This document shows positions 1 to 9,928 of a stretch of 64,000 bases of DNA, one piece after another. The translations under genes and the position numbers were made by a program. A model generated the notes under the pieces. That model did not search any database and was not told where the DNA came from. It saw only the letters and a list, made by a program, of their open reading frames with translations. How positions within the stretch are numbered: position 1 is the stretch's first letter; every line of letters begins with the position of its first letter. The DNA is from Lacticaseibacillus suibinensis. Lineage in GTDB: Bacteria; Bacillota; Bacilli; Lactobacillales; Lactobacillaceae. Location: NCBI RefSeq assembly GCF_003946175.1, contig NZ_RHOK01000011.1, positions 1 through 64,000 on the forward strand, in the 5' to 3' direction.

Positions 1-65
1 TTCTGAGTCTGCCGGCGTTGATCCTCTTCCAATTTGATGCGAACAATCTCTGGCTTCTCATCCAA
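1..65 (-). CDS. Hypothetical protein, N-terminal fragment cut by window edge
   Basis: An open frame of 21 codons begins with TTG at 65 and runs off the left edge without a stop. A strong Shine-Dalgarno (GGTGAGGTGA on the minus strand, 72-81) lies six bases upstream, which is the main reason to call it. The visible peptide is charged (begins LDEKPEIVRIKLEEDQRRQ, with L read as Met). It is separated from typA by a terminator and would be the next gene downstream on the same strand. The fragment is too short to assign a family. Confidence 0.5.
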   Translation of the reverse strand, partial: MDEKPEIVRIKLEEDQRRQTQ

Positions 66-244
66 TAAAAATCACCTCACCATATTTGATGAGGCAATCA
101 TATCGCCCAGAAGCTAGCATTCATATCCGGTCTGTTATTAGGTGCTTACATTGTTTCTACTATTCGGCTTTGCTGGTTTAAGTATACCGGTCTGCAGCCG
201 GTTCTGAAACCTTTTTCCCTTGATTTAGCCAACCAAAACCGGCC

Positions 245-283
245 ATAAAAAACAGCCGCCAACCATGCGCTGGTTGGCGGCTG
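245..283 (-). terminator. Rho-independent terminator of typA
   Basis: A 13-bp perfect stem (CAGCCGCCAACCA, 253-265, with TGGTTGGCGGCTG, 271-283) has a five-base loop and a T-run on the minus strand (246-252), directly after the typA stop codon. Confidence 0.93.
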
Positions 284-295
284 CCTTCTGCTTCA

Positions 296-2140
296 TTACT
301 TCGAAGCCGCAATCTTCTTGCGCTTATCTGCTTTTTGACGTTCGCCGGTGTTCAAAATCTTCTTACGCAGGCGAACACTTTCTGGGGTCACCTCACACAG
401 CTCGTCGTCATTCAAGAATTCAATGGACTCTTCCAAACTCATGTCCTTTGGGGTCTTGATGGCAGCTGCGTGGTCTTTACCAGCCGCCCGGGTGTTGGTC
501 AGGTTCTTCCCCTTCGTCGCGTTAACCGCGATGTCAGTTTCCCGGTTATTCATGCCGACGATCATACCTTCGTAAACTTCCACCCCCGCATCGATGAACA
601 ATTGCCCGCGTTCTTCAATGCTTTGCAGGGAGTAAGTCGTCGCCGTGCCGGCGTTGATGGAAACCAGAGCACCGTTAGTCCGGCCTGGGGTCCAGTTCTT
701 AACAACTGGCATGTACTTTTCGAAGGTGTGGTTCATGATCCCGTAACCACCAGTGGATGAAAGGAACTCAGTGGAGTAACCAATCAAGCCTCGGGATGGT
801 GCCAAGAAGACCAGCCGAGTTTGGCCATTGCCTTCATCAGCCATGTCTTGCATTTCACCTTTACGTTGCGCCATCGCATCGATAACCGTGCCGGTGTATT
901 GGCTTGGCACGTCGATTTGGACTTCTTCGTAAGGTTCCATCATTTGGCCATCGATTTCGCGATAGATGACTTCTGGCCGGCCCAGTTGCAGCTCGAAGCC
1001 ATCGCGGCGCATTTCTTCAACCAAAATGGACAAGTGCAATTCACCACGACCAGAAACCATCCAAGCACCGGCGCGGTCGGTGTCTTCAACGCGCAAGGAC
1101 ACGTCAGTTTGCAGCTGCGCCTTGAGCCGGTCTTCCAGCTTGCGGGCGGTCACTTTGTCGCCTTCGCGACCGGCAAACGGACTGTCATTTTGCATGAACA
1201 TCATCTGCAAGGTCGGTGGATCGATCCGCAGAATTGGCAAAGCTTCTGGGGTATCAGCCGCCGCAACGGTTTCACCCACGTAGATGTCTTCCATCCCGGA
1301 AACGGCAATCAAGTCGCCAGCTTTAGCGGTTTGGACTTCTACCCGCTTCAAGCCAAAGAACCCGAAGATCTTGGTGACGCGGAAGTTCTTCTTGCTACCA
1401 TCAAGCTTCATGACGGTAACATTATCCCCAACGGAAATCGTGCCGCGGAAGACGCGGCCAATCCCGATCCGGCCCACATAGTCGTTGTAGTCCAACATGG
1501 ACACTTGGAATTGCAGCGGTTCGTCGGAATTATCGACAGGCGCTGGAATCGTCTTCAAAATGGTGTCGAACAACGGCACCATGGTGTGCTTTTGGTCAGC
1601 CGGATCATCGGAGTAGCTGGAAGTCCCGTTCAGCGCGGAAGCATAAACGATTGGGAATTCAAGTTGGTCTTCGTCAGCGCCAAGTTCGATGAAGAGTTCA
1701 AGCACTTCATCCACCACTTCGGCGGGACGAGCACCGGGACGATCGATTTTGTTAATGACCACAATTGGGGTCAGGTGTTGTTCCAGAGCCTTCTTCAAAA
1801 CGAAGCGAGTCTGGGGCATAGTGCCTTCAAACGCATCCACAACCAGCAAAACGCCGTCGACCATCTTCATGATCCGTTCCACTTCACCACCAAAGTCCGC
1901 GTGCCCTGGCGTATCCACGATGTTAATCGTGGTGTCGCCATACTTCACGGCGGTGTTCTTGGACAGAATTGTGATCCCACGTTCTTTTTCGATGGCATTG
2001 GTGTCCATTGCCCGATCGCCAATTTGGGTGTGTTCTGGTAAGGTATCGGATTGCTTCAACATTTCGTTAACCAAGGTGGTCTTACCATGGTCGACGTGGG
2101 CAATGATCGCAATATTCCGAATATCGTCACGTGTCTTCAA
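296..2140 (-). CDS. typA: Translational GTPase TypA/BipA
   Basis: 614 residues, the usual length for TypA/BipA, a ribosome-binding GTPase related to EF-G that helps 50S maturation and cold or stress growth. The G domain is N-terminal with AHVDHGKTT (about residues 14-22), RGITI, DTPGHADF and NKID. EF-G-like domains III and V and the BipA-specific C-terminal domain follow, ending in a basic tail (KADKRKKIAASK). The start is ATG 2140 with the GGAAG Shine-Dalgarno just upstream. It stands alone in its transcription unit, with a strong terminator behind it and an unusually long folded leader before it. Confidence 0.97.
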   Translation of the reverse strand: MKTRDDIRNIAIIAHVDHGKTTLVNEMLKQSDTLPEHTQIGDRAMDTNAIEKERGITILSKNTAVKYGDTTINIVDTPGHADFGGEVERIMKMVDGVLLVVDAFEGTMPQTRFVLKKALEQHLTPIVVINKIDRPGARPAEVVDEVLELFIELGADEDQLEFPIVYASALNGTSSYSDDPADQKHTMVPLFDTILKTIPAPVDNSDEPLQFQVSMLDYNDYVGRIGIGRVFRGTISVGDNVTVMKLDGSKKNFRVTKIFGFFGLKRVEVQTAKAGDLIAVSGMEDIYVGETVAAADTPEALPILRIDPPTLQMMFMQNDSPFAGREGDKVTARKLEDRLKAQLQTDVSLRVEDTDRAGAWMVSGRGELHLSILVEEMRRDGFELQLGRPEVIYREIDGQMMEPYEEVQIDVPSQYTGTVIDAMAQRKGEMQDMADEGNGQTRLVFLAPSRGLIGYSTEFLSSTGGYGIMNHTFEKYMPVVKNWTPGRTNGALVSINAGTATTYSLQSIEERGQLFIDAGVEVYEGMIVGMNNRETDIAVNATKGKNLTNTRAAGKDHAAAIKTPKDMSLEESIEFLNDDELCEVTPESVRLRKKILNTGERQKADKRKKIAASK

Positions 2141-2324
2141 GTATCTAAACTTCCTTTCAGCGTGCCTTGCTTCTCAAGGGCACGACTTGACTGCTGCCTC
2201 GCCTCATCGGCTGCACGACCTGCGCGGTTCAACCGCCAGGCCATCAGGAGACGTTGCGTCCTGACTCAGGCGGCGGCTTTCGTCGTTTCCGCAAGCACAC
2301 CGCTTTTTTTGCTCAAAAAAACAT
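2141..2324 (-). promoter_or_regulatory. Long structured 5' leader of typA
   Basis: About 180 nt between a terminator-like hairpin and the typA start contain no gene. Read on the minus strand it has several self-complementary blocks: GCGGTT/AACCGC, TCAGGA...TCCTGA with inner GACG/CGTC, and CGTGCC...GGCACG with inner TTG/CAA just ahead of the GGAAG ribosome-binding site. The density of hairpins suggests a folded untranslated region. No known riboswitch consensus was recognised. Confidence 0.45.
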
Positions 2325-2342
2325 GCCTCATGCGAGGCAGTC
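2318..2342 (-). terminator. Terminator or attenuator hairpin between suhB-like gene and typA
   Basis: On the minus strand TGCCTC-GCAT-GAGGCA is followed by TG and a run of seven T. It most likely ends the upstream operon. Because an apparent -10 box lies only a few bases before it, an attenuator role cannot be excluded. Confidence 0.7.
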
Positions 2343-2353
2343 TTCGTTTTGAA

Positions 2354-2362
2354 ATTATAGCA
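2354..2362 (-). promoter_or_regulatory. Extended -10 promoter element (TGCTATAAT)
   Basis: The minus strand shows TGC-TATAAT, a consensus extended -10, with no good -35. Transcription would start near 2347, just before the 2318-2342 hairpin, and read through the folded typA leader. Confidence 0.55.
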
Positions 2363-2418
2363 CAAAGGCGGGGGTGTGGATAGACTTTCTGAAAAGAAAC
2401 CCCGCCTGCACTTCCTGG

Positions 2419-3189
2419 TTACGCATTCATGCCGGCAATAAAGGCCGCATGGACTTGAGGCATGCCTGCCACCACGACCCCTGCTTCCAGTAAGTCAAGC
2501 GGCTGGCCATCACCGCGGGTCACCACGAGCCCAAACCCTTGACCAATGGCAAGGCCTGCCGCGACATCCCAAGGCTGGAGCCATGACACATACCCGCCTA
2601 AACGGCCCAAGGCGATGCTTTTAAATTCCATCCCCGCGCTGCCTGACATCCGCACCCCGGATGAGGCTAAGCCTAATTCGCCAAGATGCAGGCGGTTTTT
2701 GATCGCCATCGGCCCGCTAATGCCCACCAAACTGGCTGCAAAAGGGCGATCCAGCGGCGGCGTCAAGGGCTCACCATTCAGATTGGGTTTCAGGTCTGGC
2801 CCACCGGAAATCACCTCGTTGCGCATCACATCCATGATCGCGCCATACAGCGGCTGGCCGTCCTGATAGACGCCAATCATCACGGCAAAGTTGGCCTGCT
2901 GCTTGACGAAGTTCATCGTGCCATCAATCGGATCGACGAAGAACACCAGCCCCGCCAGGCGATCCGCCTTGGCCGCCTGCCCTTCTTCTCCTTCAATGCT
3001 GGCGTCGGGAAAAGCGGCGTGAATTTGCTTGATCAGAAAGGCTTGGTTGGCTTTGTCGACATTCGTGACTAAATCATTGCGATTGCTTTTGGTGGCAACG
3101 GTCAGGGGTTGCTGCATCGCTGCCAGAATTTGCTGGCGGCTAACTTGTAGCCAGCCTTTGACCGTTTCATCGAGGGCTTTGATTTCCAC
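2419..3189 (-). CDS. Inositol monophosphatase family protein
   Basis: 256 residues with the metal-dependent sugar-phosphatase signatures: EGEEG (metal-binding acidic residues), VDPIDGTMNF (the DPIDGT motif), and PWDVAAG near the C-terminus (the WDxAxG motif). These Mg2+-dependent enzymes hydrolyse inositol-1-phosphate or similar phosphomonoesters. In lactobacilli the true substrate is uncertain. The start is GTG 3189, chosen because AAGGAGTG lies seven bases upstream and overlaps the end of the preceding UPF0223 gene, so the two are probably translationally coupled. It is the last gene of a three-gene operon. Confidence 0.93.
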   Translation of the reverse strand: MEIKALDETVKGWLQVSRQQILAAMQQPLTVATKSNRNDLVTNVDKANQAFLIKQIHAAFPDASIEGEEGQAAKADRLAGLVFFVDPIDGTMNFVKQQANFAVMIGVYQDGQPLYGAIMDVMRNEVISGGPDLKPNLNGEPLTPPLDRPFAASLVGISGPMAIKNRLHLGELGLASSGVRMSGSAGMEFKSIALGRLGGYVSWLQPWDVAAGLAIGQGFGLVVTRGDGQPLDLLEAGVVVAGMPQVHAAFIAGMNA

Positions 3190-3193
3190 AATG

Positions 3194-3472
3194 TCACTCC
3201 TTCATTTTAAAGCGATTAGCCGTGGTGGCTTGCGCCTGCTTGACGACTCGGTAGAACGAGTAACCAGATACCGCCTCAAAGGCGCGGCCAAGCTGGCGCT
3301 CTTCGCCTTTGGTCGGGACCACCTGCTTAAAGCCTTGATAAGCGGCTTGTAAGTTGGCCCGGTTGACCCCTTTTTCATAAGCATCTTCCACCAGCTGATA
3401 AAACGTCGTCACCTTGACCATATCGGCCTGCGACCAGTCTAAGTCTAACGGGTATTCATAATTCGGTTTCAT
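3194..3472 (-). CDS. UPF0223 family protein
   Basis: 92 residues, beginning MKPNYEYPLDLDWS, the pattern of the small UPF0223 family found across lactobacilli and bacilli. No biochemical function is established. The start ATG 3472 was chosen because AGGAG lies just upstream and its ATG overlaps the TGA of the preceding gene as ATGA. The neighbouring phosphatase gene begins four bases after its stop. A longer frame upstream overlaps the neighbour and lacks a ribosome-binding site. Confidence 0.88.
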   Translation of the reverse strand: MKPNYEYPLDLDWSQADMVKVTTFYQLVEDAYEKGVNRANLQAAYQGFKQVVPTKGEERQLGRAFEAVSGYSFYRVVKQAQATTANRFKMKE

Positions 3473-4347
3473 GCTTTTTCTCCTGCTTCCACGGCCGCAA
3501 TTTGCGCTGCGAGGCGGGTGAGGCACGCCTCCAGCTGGGTGCGTTCGGCCTCAGAGCCTTTGACTTCAAAAGCTGGCGTCACCCCGCGGGCATCAATTTG
3601 CACCGGCCGCGCGTACACCGTCGGCCTGGCCTCATTATCATACAGGCTGGCCACCGGTGCAATCAAGGCGCGGCCAAATAAGGCGGCGAGCAGTCGCTCC
3701 ACCAGGCGACTCGCGACCGCAGCATCCACATTGGCCGCAAAGGTCGTGCAGGCCTCCGTGCACTGGGTCATCAAAGCCGCCCCATCTTCACCTTGCAATA
3801 GGCTCATCACCGCCGTCGCACCGATAAACGCCCGACTCCAGAGCAAGGCAAAATCCTGCTGCGTCCCCACTGCATACGCCGTGACCGCATCTGCGGGCAC
3901 GTCAAACGCGGTGGCGATTTGACGCTCGAAGCATTGCGTCAGTGCCATGGTGCCGAGCCCCAGCACCGCGGTCTTGGGTAACCCCGAAAAGCGTTGCGCA
4001 AAGTAAGTCCCCAACTCACTGGCTTGCATCGCGACAATCACTTTCCCAGCAAAACCTGCTGCCATGGCTTCGTTGATCACTTTGCGCATCCCCGCCAAAT
4101 TCGCGGTGAGGTCCCCGGCCTCGGCGTAGTCCGTCAGCACCAGCACGTCAGCCGTCGCGAATTGCTTAGGCGTGGCCTTGCTGAACGGATTGTCACACAC
4201 TGCGCTCAACGCGCTCAAGGCCGCTAAATTCAGCGCCTCGGGCTGCGCAGCGCTGATCATCACCGCCAGCGGCAAGCGACTTTGGATTAATCGACTGGCA
4301 ATTTCGGCCGTGGCAACACTTTGCCCACATACCACAACTTTTTTCAT
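3469..4347 (-). CDS. LDH/MDH-fold protein lacking catalytic residues (probable pseudoenzyme)
   Basis: 292 residues that align by eye along the length of the L-lactate/2-hydroxyacid dehydrogenase fold: an N-terminal Rossmann strand (KKVVVCGQSVATAEIA), then the equivalents of the NPVD, GTxLDxxR and GEHGDS segments. All three catalytic segments are altered: NPVD becomes MQAS (107-110), GTVLDSAR becomes GTMALTQC (132-139), so the usual Asp and Arg are lost, and GEHGDS becomes GTQQDF (161-166), so the catalytic His is Gln. The third glycine of the nucleotide loop is also missing. The frame is intact, and it heads an operon with UPF0223 and the phosphatase. A non-enzymatic or different role is inferred. 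Confidence 0.72.
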   Translation of the reverse strand: MKKVVVCGQSVATAEIASRLIQSRLPLAVMISAAQPEALNLAALSALSAVCDNPFSKATPKQFATADVLVLTDYAEAGDLTANLAGMRKVINEAMAAGFAGKVIVAMQASELGTYFAQRFSGLPKTAVLGLGTMALTQCFERQIATAFDVPADAVTAYAVGTQQDFALLWSRAFIGATAVMSLLQGEDGAALMTQCTEACTTFAANVDAAVASRLVERLLAALFGRALIAPVASLYDNEARPTVYARPVQIDARGVTPAFEVKGSEAERTQLEACLTRLAAQIAAVEAGEKA

Positions 4348-4431
4348 AAAATGTCCTCCCAGATAAAGTCAATTTTATCTAATTTCAAGGAAGAATATTA
4401 ATACATTTAGGTCACAAATTACCGCGCCCAC

Positions 4432-4463
4432 AAAAATGCGGCTCCGCCAATGGCAAAGCCGCA
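4432..4463 (-). terminator. Terminator of the pdh operon
   Basis: A 7-bp GC stem (TGCGGCT/AGCCGCA, outer bases 4437-4463), extendable inward, is followed on the minus strand by TTTTT (4432-4436), sixteen bases after the pdhD stop. Confidence 0.85.
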
Positions 4464-4478
4464 CCTGCTGAAGCGTTA

Positions 4479-5882
4479 TTAGATGTTCACCGGCATGCCC
4501 AAGGCCAATTCTGCATCGTCCATAATGGCTTCACCCAAGGTTGGATGTGGGTGGATAGTGAGGGCAATATCTTCAGCATTCATCCCAGTTTCCACGGCTA
4601 AGGTCAATTCAGAAATCAAATCTGAAGCACCAGGGCCAGCCACCTGAGCGCCAATCAAGGTGCCGTTCTCATTGGTCACCATGCGCACAAAGCCATCGGT
4701 TTGATCCAGACTGATGGCCCGGCCATTAGCGGCAAACGGGAACTTAGCGGCCTTCGCCTTGATGCCCGCCGCTTTGGCTTCCGCCAAGGTCTGGCCAGTG
4801 GTGGCCAGTTCCGGATCCGTGAAGCACACCGCCGGCATCGCCCGATAATCCACCGCGACCTTTTTGCCGCTGATGGCTTCAGCTGCCACTTTGCCTTCGT
4901 AACTGGCCTTGTGGGCCAAGGCGGCGCCGGCAACAATATCACCAATCGCATAAATGTTAGGCACATTGGTTTGACCTTGGGCGTTGACTTCGATCAGCCC
5001 CCGCTCTGTGGTTTTGATGCCCACAATTTCTAAGCCGAGGTTGTCGGTATTCGGGCGCCGGCCCACCGTGACCATGACGGCATCCGCCGCAATGGTTTGA
5101 TCCTGGCCGTCCACCGTGTAGGTCACCTTGACGCCATCAGCGGTATCTTCCGCCTGTTTCGCCATGGCTGAGGTAATGACAGTCACGCCACGCTTTTGGA
5201 ACGATTTTGTGACCAGTTGCACCATGTCTTTTTCAAAGTTCGGCAAAATTGATGGCGTGCCTTCCAAAATTGTGACATGGGCACCCAGATTGGCGTAGGC
5301 GCTAGCCAGTTCCGAACCCACATAACCGCCGCCAATAATCACAAACTCCTTCGGCACTGCTGGCAGATTCAGACCACCAGTGGAATCAACCACATGAGGA
5401 CCGAATTTGAAACCTTTGATTTCAATCGGCCGCGAGCCAGTCGCGATGATCAGATTTTTGAAGGTGTAGGTCTGCGCCGAATCTTTTTGCATCACGCGCA
5501 GACTATGGTCGTCTTTCAAGAAGGCAGTGCCCCACACCACGTCAATATGATGCTTCTTGAATAACATCCCCACGCCGCCGGTGAGTTTCTCCACCACCTG
5601 GTGCTGCTTCCAGTCTTGGGTTTTGGCGAAATCCAGGGTTGCCCCTTGGCTTTGAACCCCAAAGACACTCCCCCCTTGCGCCGCCTGGAAGGCATGCCCC
5701 GCGTTGATCAAAGCCTTGCTGGGAATGCACCCCACGTTCAGACACACCCCGCCGATGAAGGTATTTTCAATCACCGTCACTTTCTGACCCATTTGAGCAG
5801 CGCGAATCGCCGCCACATAGCCGCCAGGGCCAGAACCAATGACCACCGTGTCTAAATCAATTGCAAAATCTCCCACGACCAT
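4479..5882 (-). CDS. pdhD: Dihydrolipoyl dehydrogenase, E3 of pyruvate dehydrogenase
   Basis: 467 residues, standard length. It reoxidises dihydrolipoamide on E2 with FAD and NAD+. Visible motifs are the FAD loop GSGPGG (about 17-22), the redox disulphide [13 protein letters not shown], the NAD loop GGGYVGSE, the second FAD motif around YAIGDI, and the C-terminal active-site HPHPTLGE. The start ATG 5882 has GGAGG eight bases upstream inside the end of pdhC. It is the last gene of pdhABCD, with four bases between pdhC and pdhD. Confidence 0.97.
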   Translation of the reverse strand: MVVGDFAIDLDTVVIGSGPGGYVAAIRAAQMGQKVTVIENTFIGGVCLNVGCIPSKALINAGHAFQAAQGGSVFGVQSQGATLDFAKTQDWKQHQVVEKLTGGVGMLFKKHHIDVVWGTAFLKDDHSLRVMQKDSAQTYTFKNLIIATGSRPIEIKGFKFGPHVVDSTGGLNLPAVPKEFVIIGGGYVGSELASAYANLGAHVTILEGTPSILPNFEKDMVQLVTKSFQKRGVTVITSAMAKQAEDTADGVKVTYTVDGQDQTIAADAVMVTVGRRPNTDNLGLEIVGIKTTERGLIEVNAQGQTNVPNIYAIGDIVAGAALAHKASYEGKVAAEAISGKKVAVDYRAMPAVCFTDPELATTGQTLAEAKAAGIKAKAAKFPFAANGRAISLDQTDGFVRMVTNENGTLIGAQVAGPGASDLISELTLAVETGMNAEDIALTIHPHPTLGEAIMDDAELALGMPVNI

Positions 5883-5885
5883 GTG

Positions 5886-7562
5886 CTATCCCTCCATCAG
5901 CAGCAGATCAGGATCTGCCAGTAGTGTCTTCAGTTCATTCAGGACGTTTTGCGCCAGCGCGCCATCAATGATGCGGTGATCATAGCTCAACGACAGCTTG
6001 AGCATGTTGCCAACCACGATTTCGCCTGCCGGATTGACCCATGGCTCTTTAGCAATCTTGCCCACGCCTAAAATGGCCACTTCCGGCTGATTGATGACTG
6101 GCGTGAACCAGCCGCCGCCAATCGAGCCAACGTTCGAAATCGTCATCGAGCCGCCGGTCATTTCGTTTGGTCGCAATTTCTGATCATAGGCCTTTTGGGC
6201 ATTCTCGCTGATCTCCTTGGCGATTTGGAACACTGATTTGCGGTCGGCGTCTTTAATGACTGGTACATACAAACCGTGCTCGGTGTTCGTGGCGATGCCA
6301 ACATTAAAGTAGTGCTTGTACACAATTTCGTCAGTGCTGTCGTCAATCGAAGCATTCAGCGCTGGGAAGTCCCGCAAAATCGTGACCAAAGCCTTCACAA
6401 TGTACGGCAGGAAGGTCAACTTGATGCCTTTATCGGCCGCAATCTGTTTGTAGGCTTTGCGGTGGGCCATTAGCTTAGAGACTTCAACGTCATCGAAGCT
6501 GGTCACATGCGGGCTGCGAGCCTTGGAGGCCAACATGGCTTTGGCAATGGCCTTGCGCGTTGGCGTCATCTTTTCCCGGGTTTCCAGCGCTGCGACGTCT
6601 GCGGCTGGCGCATAGGCCGCGACCGCTGGCTTAGCTGGTGCTGGTTTGGCCGCAGAGGCTGGTGCCGCCTGCACTGAAGCGGCCGCCACCGGCGCGGCTG
6701 GGGCCGCCTTGAAGGCATCAATATCAGCTTTCAAAATCCGCCCGCGCTTGCCGGTGCCTGGCACCTGACTTAAGTCGACCCCTTGCTGGCGGGCATATTG
6801 CCGCACTGAAGGCATCGCCAAGATTTCACGTTTGGGATCGACTGCCGCCACTGGAGCGGCTGGTGCCGCCGCTGTTGTTGGTGCCGCTGTTGTTGGTGCC
6901 GCTGTTGCTGGTGCCGCTGTTGCTGGTGCCGCTGTTGCTGGTGCGGCCTGGGTCGCAGGCGCAGGGGCTGCCGGAGCCGCCACTGGAGCGGCGGCCGGCG
7001 CGTTGTACCCTGGGGCATCCAACTCAATCAAGGTTTGCCCCACTGTGGCGGTTTCGCCTTCTGCCACCAGAATGTTGGTGACAGTGCCAGTCACGGGTGA
7101 CGGAATTTCTTCAACTGATTTGTCGTTTTGGACCTCAAGTAAGGTGTCGTCTTCTTCGACGTGATCGCCGACTTTGACGTGCCACTTAACGATTTCCCCT
7201 TCGGCAATCCCTTCACCGATATCCGGCAATTTGAATTCGTAGCGGCCTTCACCACTCGCCGGCGCCGGTGCGGCAGGTGCGGCTGAAGCAGGAGCCGCTG
7301 GCGCGGTTGCTGCGGCCGGGCCGCTGCCATCATCAATTTCCACTAGGGTTTCGCCAACGGTGGCGGTTTCCCCTTCCGGCACCAAGACCTTCAAAATCTT
7401 CCCACTCACTGGAGAAGGGATTTCTTCAACAGACTTGTCGTTTTGAATTTCGACCAAGGTATCGTCTTCTTGAACGGTGTCGCCAGGTTGCACGTGCCAT
7501 TTGACGATTTCGCCTTCAGCGATTCCTTCGCCAATATCAGGTAATTTAAATTCGTATGCCAT
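5886..7562 (-). CDS. pdhC: Dihydrolipoamide acetyltransferase, E2 core, with two lipoyl domains
   Basis: 558 residues. Two lipoyl domains in tandem each carry the lipoylated lysine in the motif NDKSVEEI (about residues 40-50 and 145-155). An Ala/Pro/Thr-rich linker joins them to a peripheral-subunit-binding domain ([16 protein letters not shown]). The C-terminal acyltransferase domain ends with [10 protein letters not shown], the HxxxDG catalytic motif. The enzyme transfers the acetyl group to CoA and forms the core of the complex. The linker between the second lipoyl domain and the binding domain contains near-identical five-residue repeats (TAAPA). Confidence 0.97.
   Translation of the reverse strand: MAYEFKLPDIGEGIAEGEIVKWHVQPGDTVQEDDTLVEIQNDKSVEEIPSPVSGKILKVLVPEGETATVGETLVEIDDGSGPAAATAPAAPASAAPAAPAPASGEGRYEFKLPDIGEGIAEGEIVKWHVKVGDHVEEDDTLLEVQNDKSVEEIPSPVTGTVTNILVAEGETATVGQTLIELDAPGYNAPAAAPVAAPAAPAPATQAAPATAAPATAAPATAAPTTAAPTTAAAPAAPVAAVDPKREILAMPSVRQYARQQGVDLSQVPGTGKRGRILKADIDAFKAAPAAPVAAASVQAAPASAAKPAPAKPAVAAYAPAADVAALETREKMTPTRKAIAKAMLASKARSPHVTSFDDVEVSKLMAHRKAYKQIAADKGIKLTFLPYIVKALVTILRDFPALNASIDDSTDEIVYKHYFNVGIATNTEHGLYVPVIKDADRKSVFQIAKEISENAQKAYDQKLRPNEMTGGSMTISNVGSIGGGWFTPVINQPEVAILGVGKIAKEPWVNPAGEIVVGNMLKLSLSYDHRIIDGALAQNVLNELKTLLADPDLLLMEG
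6868..6950. repeat. Tandem 15-bp repeats in the pdhC linker
   Basis: About five copies of a 15-base unit (plus-strand form GTTGCTGGTGCCGCT, with some copies GTTGTTGGTGCCGCT) encode Ala-Pro-Ala/Thr-Thr-Ala repeats of the flexible E2 linker. Being in frame, copy-number change would only alter linker length. Confidence 0.85.
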
Positions 7563-7577
7563 GATGATGTCCCTTCC

Positions 7578-8555
7578 TTAAAATGCCAACGTCGCTTTGA
7601 CTTGGGCCACAATATCCTTAGCGTTCGGGAGCCAGATGGATTCCGCTTCACCAAATGGGAACGGTGTGTCCGGCGCCGCGACCCGCCCGATTGGGGCATC
7701 CAGACTCAAAATGGCGTGCTCCGAAATTTCGGCAATCACTGTGCTGGCGACGCCGCCCATGCGCTGGGCTTCTTGGGCCACCACCGCATGATGGGTCTTT
7801 TCTACCGAGTGGATAATCGTAGCCGTGTCCAGCGGGGCAATTGTCCGCAGGTCGATAATTTCCACACTGATATTGTCTTTGGCCAATTCATCTGCGGCCT
7901 TGATGGCCTCGCGCACCATCGCGCCATAGGTCACGACGGTAAGGTCTGTGCCTTCCCGAGTCACTGCCGCTTGATCCAGCGGCACGGTGTAACTCCCTTC
8001 AGGCACTTCGCCGCGGAAGGAGCGATACAGTTTCATGTGTTCGAGGAACAGGACGGGATCATTGCTTTGAATCGAGGCCAGCAGCAACCCTTTGGCATCA
8101 TACGGATTACTTGGCACGACCACGCGCATACCTGGGAATTGGGCGACCAGCCCTTCGAAGTTGTCCGAGTGCATTTCTGGCGTGTGCACGCCCCCACCAA
8201 ACGGTGCCCGAATGGTAATCGGCATTTGCCGGGTGTTGCCCATGCGATACCGCATCCGCGACATCTGACCGCCGATACTATCCATCACTTCAAAAATAAA
8301 CCCATAAAATTGAATTTCAGGAATCGGCCGCCAACCAGTTAAGGCTAAGCCAATCGCCAAGCCGCCAATGCCACTTTCCGCCAGCGGCGTATCAAACACC
8401 CGGTCTTCGCCATGCTTGGCCTGCAAGCCATCGGTGGCGCGGAAGACCCCGCCGTTTTTGCCGACATCTTCACCGAAGACGAGGGTTTTCGGATCATCTT
8501 TCAGGGCGATATCTAGGGCATCGGTAATCGCTTGAATCATCGTTTTCTGAGTCAT
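7578..8555 (-). CDS. pdhB: Pyruvate dehydrogenase E1 component, beta subunit
   Basis: 325 residues, full length. With PdhA it forms the thiamine-diphosphate-dependent E1 that decarboxylates pyruvate and acetylates the E2 lipoyl group. Family signatures include [15 protein letters not shown] near the N-terminus, [14 protein letters not shown], the [15 protein letters not shown] segment, and the C-terminal transketolase-like domain ([16 protein letters not shown]). The start ATG 8555 lies two bases after the pdhA stop, with GGAGG inside the end of pdhA. Confidence 0.97.
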   Translation of the reverse strand: MTQKTMIQAITDALDIALKDDPKTLVFGEDVGKNGGVFRATDGLQAKHGEDRVFDTPLAESGIGGLAIGLALTGWRPIPEIQFYGFIFEVMDSIGGQMSRMRYRMGNTRQMPITIRAPFGGGVHTPEMHSDNFEGLVAQFPGMRVVVPSNPYDAKGLLLASIQSNDPVLFLEHMKLYRSFRGEVPEGSYTVPLDQAAVTREGTDLTVVTYGAMVREAIKAADELAKDNISVEIIDLRTIAPLDTATIIHSVEKTHHAVVAQEAQRMGGVASTVIAEISEHAILSLDAPIGRVAAPDTPFPFGEAESIWLPNAKDIVAQVKATLAF

Positions 8556-8557
8556 GA

Positions 8558-9718
<1,161 letters not shown>

Positions 9719-9760
9719 TTACATTTCCTACAAATCAAGCCTATCATCACAAAATGCGGA

Positions 9761-9776
9761 ATGCAAGCGTTTTACA
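9761..9776. promoter_or_regulatory. Possible catabolite-responsive (cre) element upstream of pdhA
   Basis: ATGCAAGCGTTTTACA matches the left half of the cre consensus WTGNAANCGNWNNCW exactly; the right-half C is displaced by one base. It lies about 100 bases before pdhA, where CcpA control would be plausible. A weak promoter candidate (TTGCAT, 17 bases, TAGGCT) overlaps it on the minus strand. Confidence 0.35.
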
Positions 9777-9883
9777 TTTAAGATTGAAAAAGTGAAATGC
9801 CTTTACAGCAACTGTGAAAGGCCTCACAATCTCATTGAAACAGTTTTAAGAATTGATTGATAACAGTGGACATCATGCGGCAC

Positions 9884-9915
9884 AAAAAAAGTCCCCACTG
9901 GCTGGTGGGAACTTT
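9884..9915 (-). terminator. Terminator of the M-box-controlled unit
   Basis: On the minus strand AAAGTTCCCACCAG-CC-AGTGGGGACTTT forms a strong stem (9888-9915), followed by a T-run, directly after the actuator-domain gene. This indicates the gene ends a complete transcription unit. Confidence 0.9.
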
Positions 9916-9928
9916 GCATCATCCTTGA

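Noticed and set aside
821-2041. 406-codon frame on the plus strand opposite typA
   Set aside because: It is a GC-driven antisense shadow of typA with no ribosome-binding site and an implausible composition rich in His, Phe and Asn.
2200-2260. tRNA-like GGTTCAA arm in the typA leader
   Set aside because: The palindrome GCGGTTCAACCGC lacks a seven-base T-loop, and no other arms or CCA end are present.
3469-4347. Functional L-lactate or hydroxyisocaproate dehydrogenase
   Set aside because: Catalytic His, Asp and Arg positions are all replaced.
7602-8342. 246-codon plus-strand frame opposite pdhB
   Set aside because: Antisense shadow of a conserved gene; no start signal and no family pattern.
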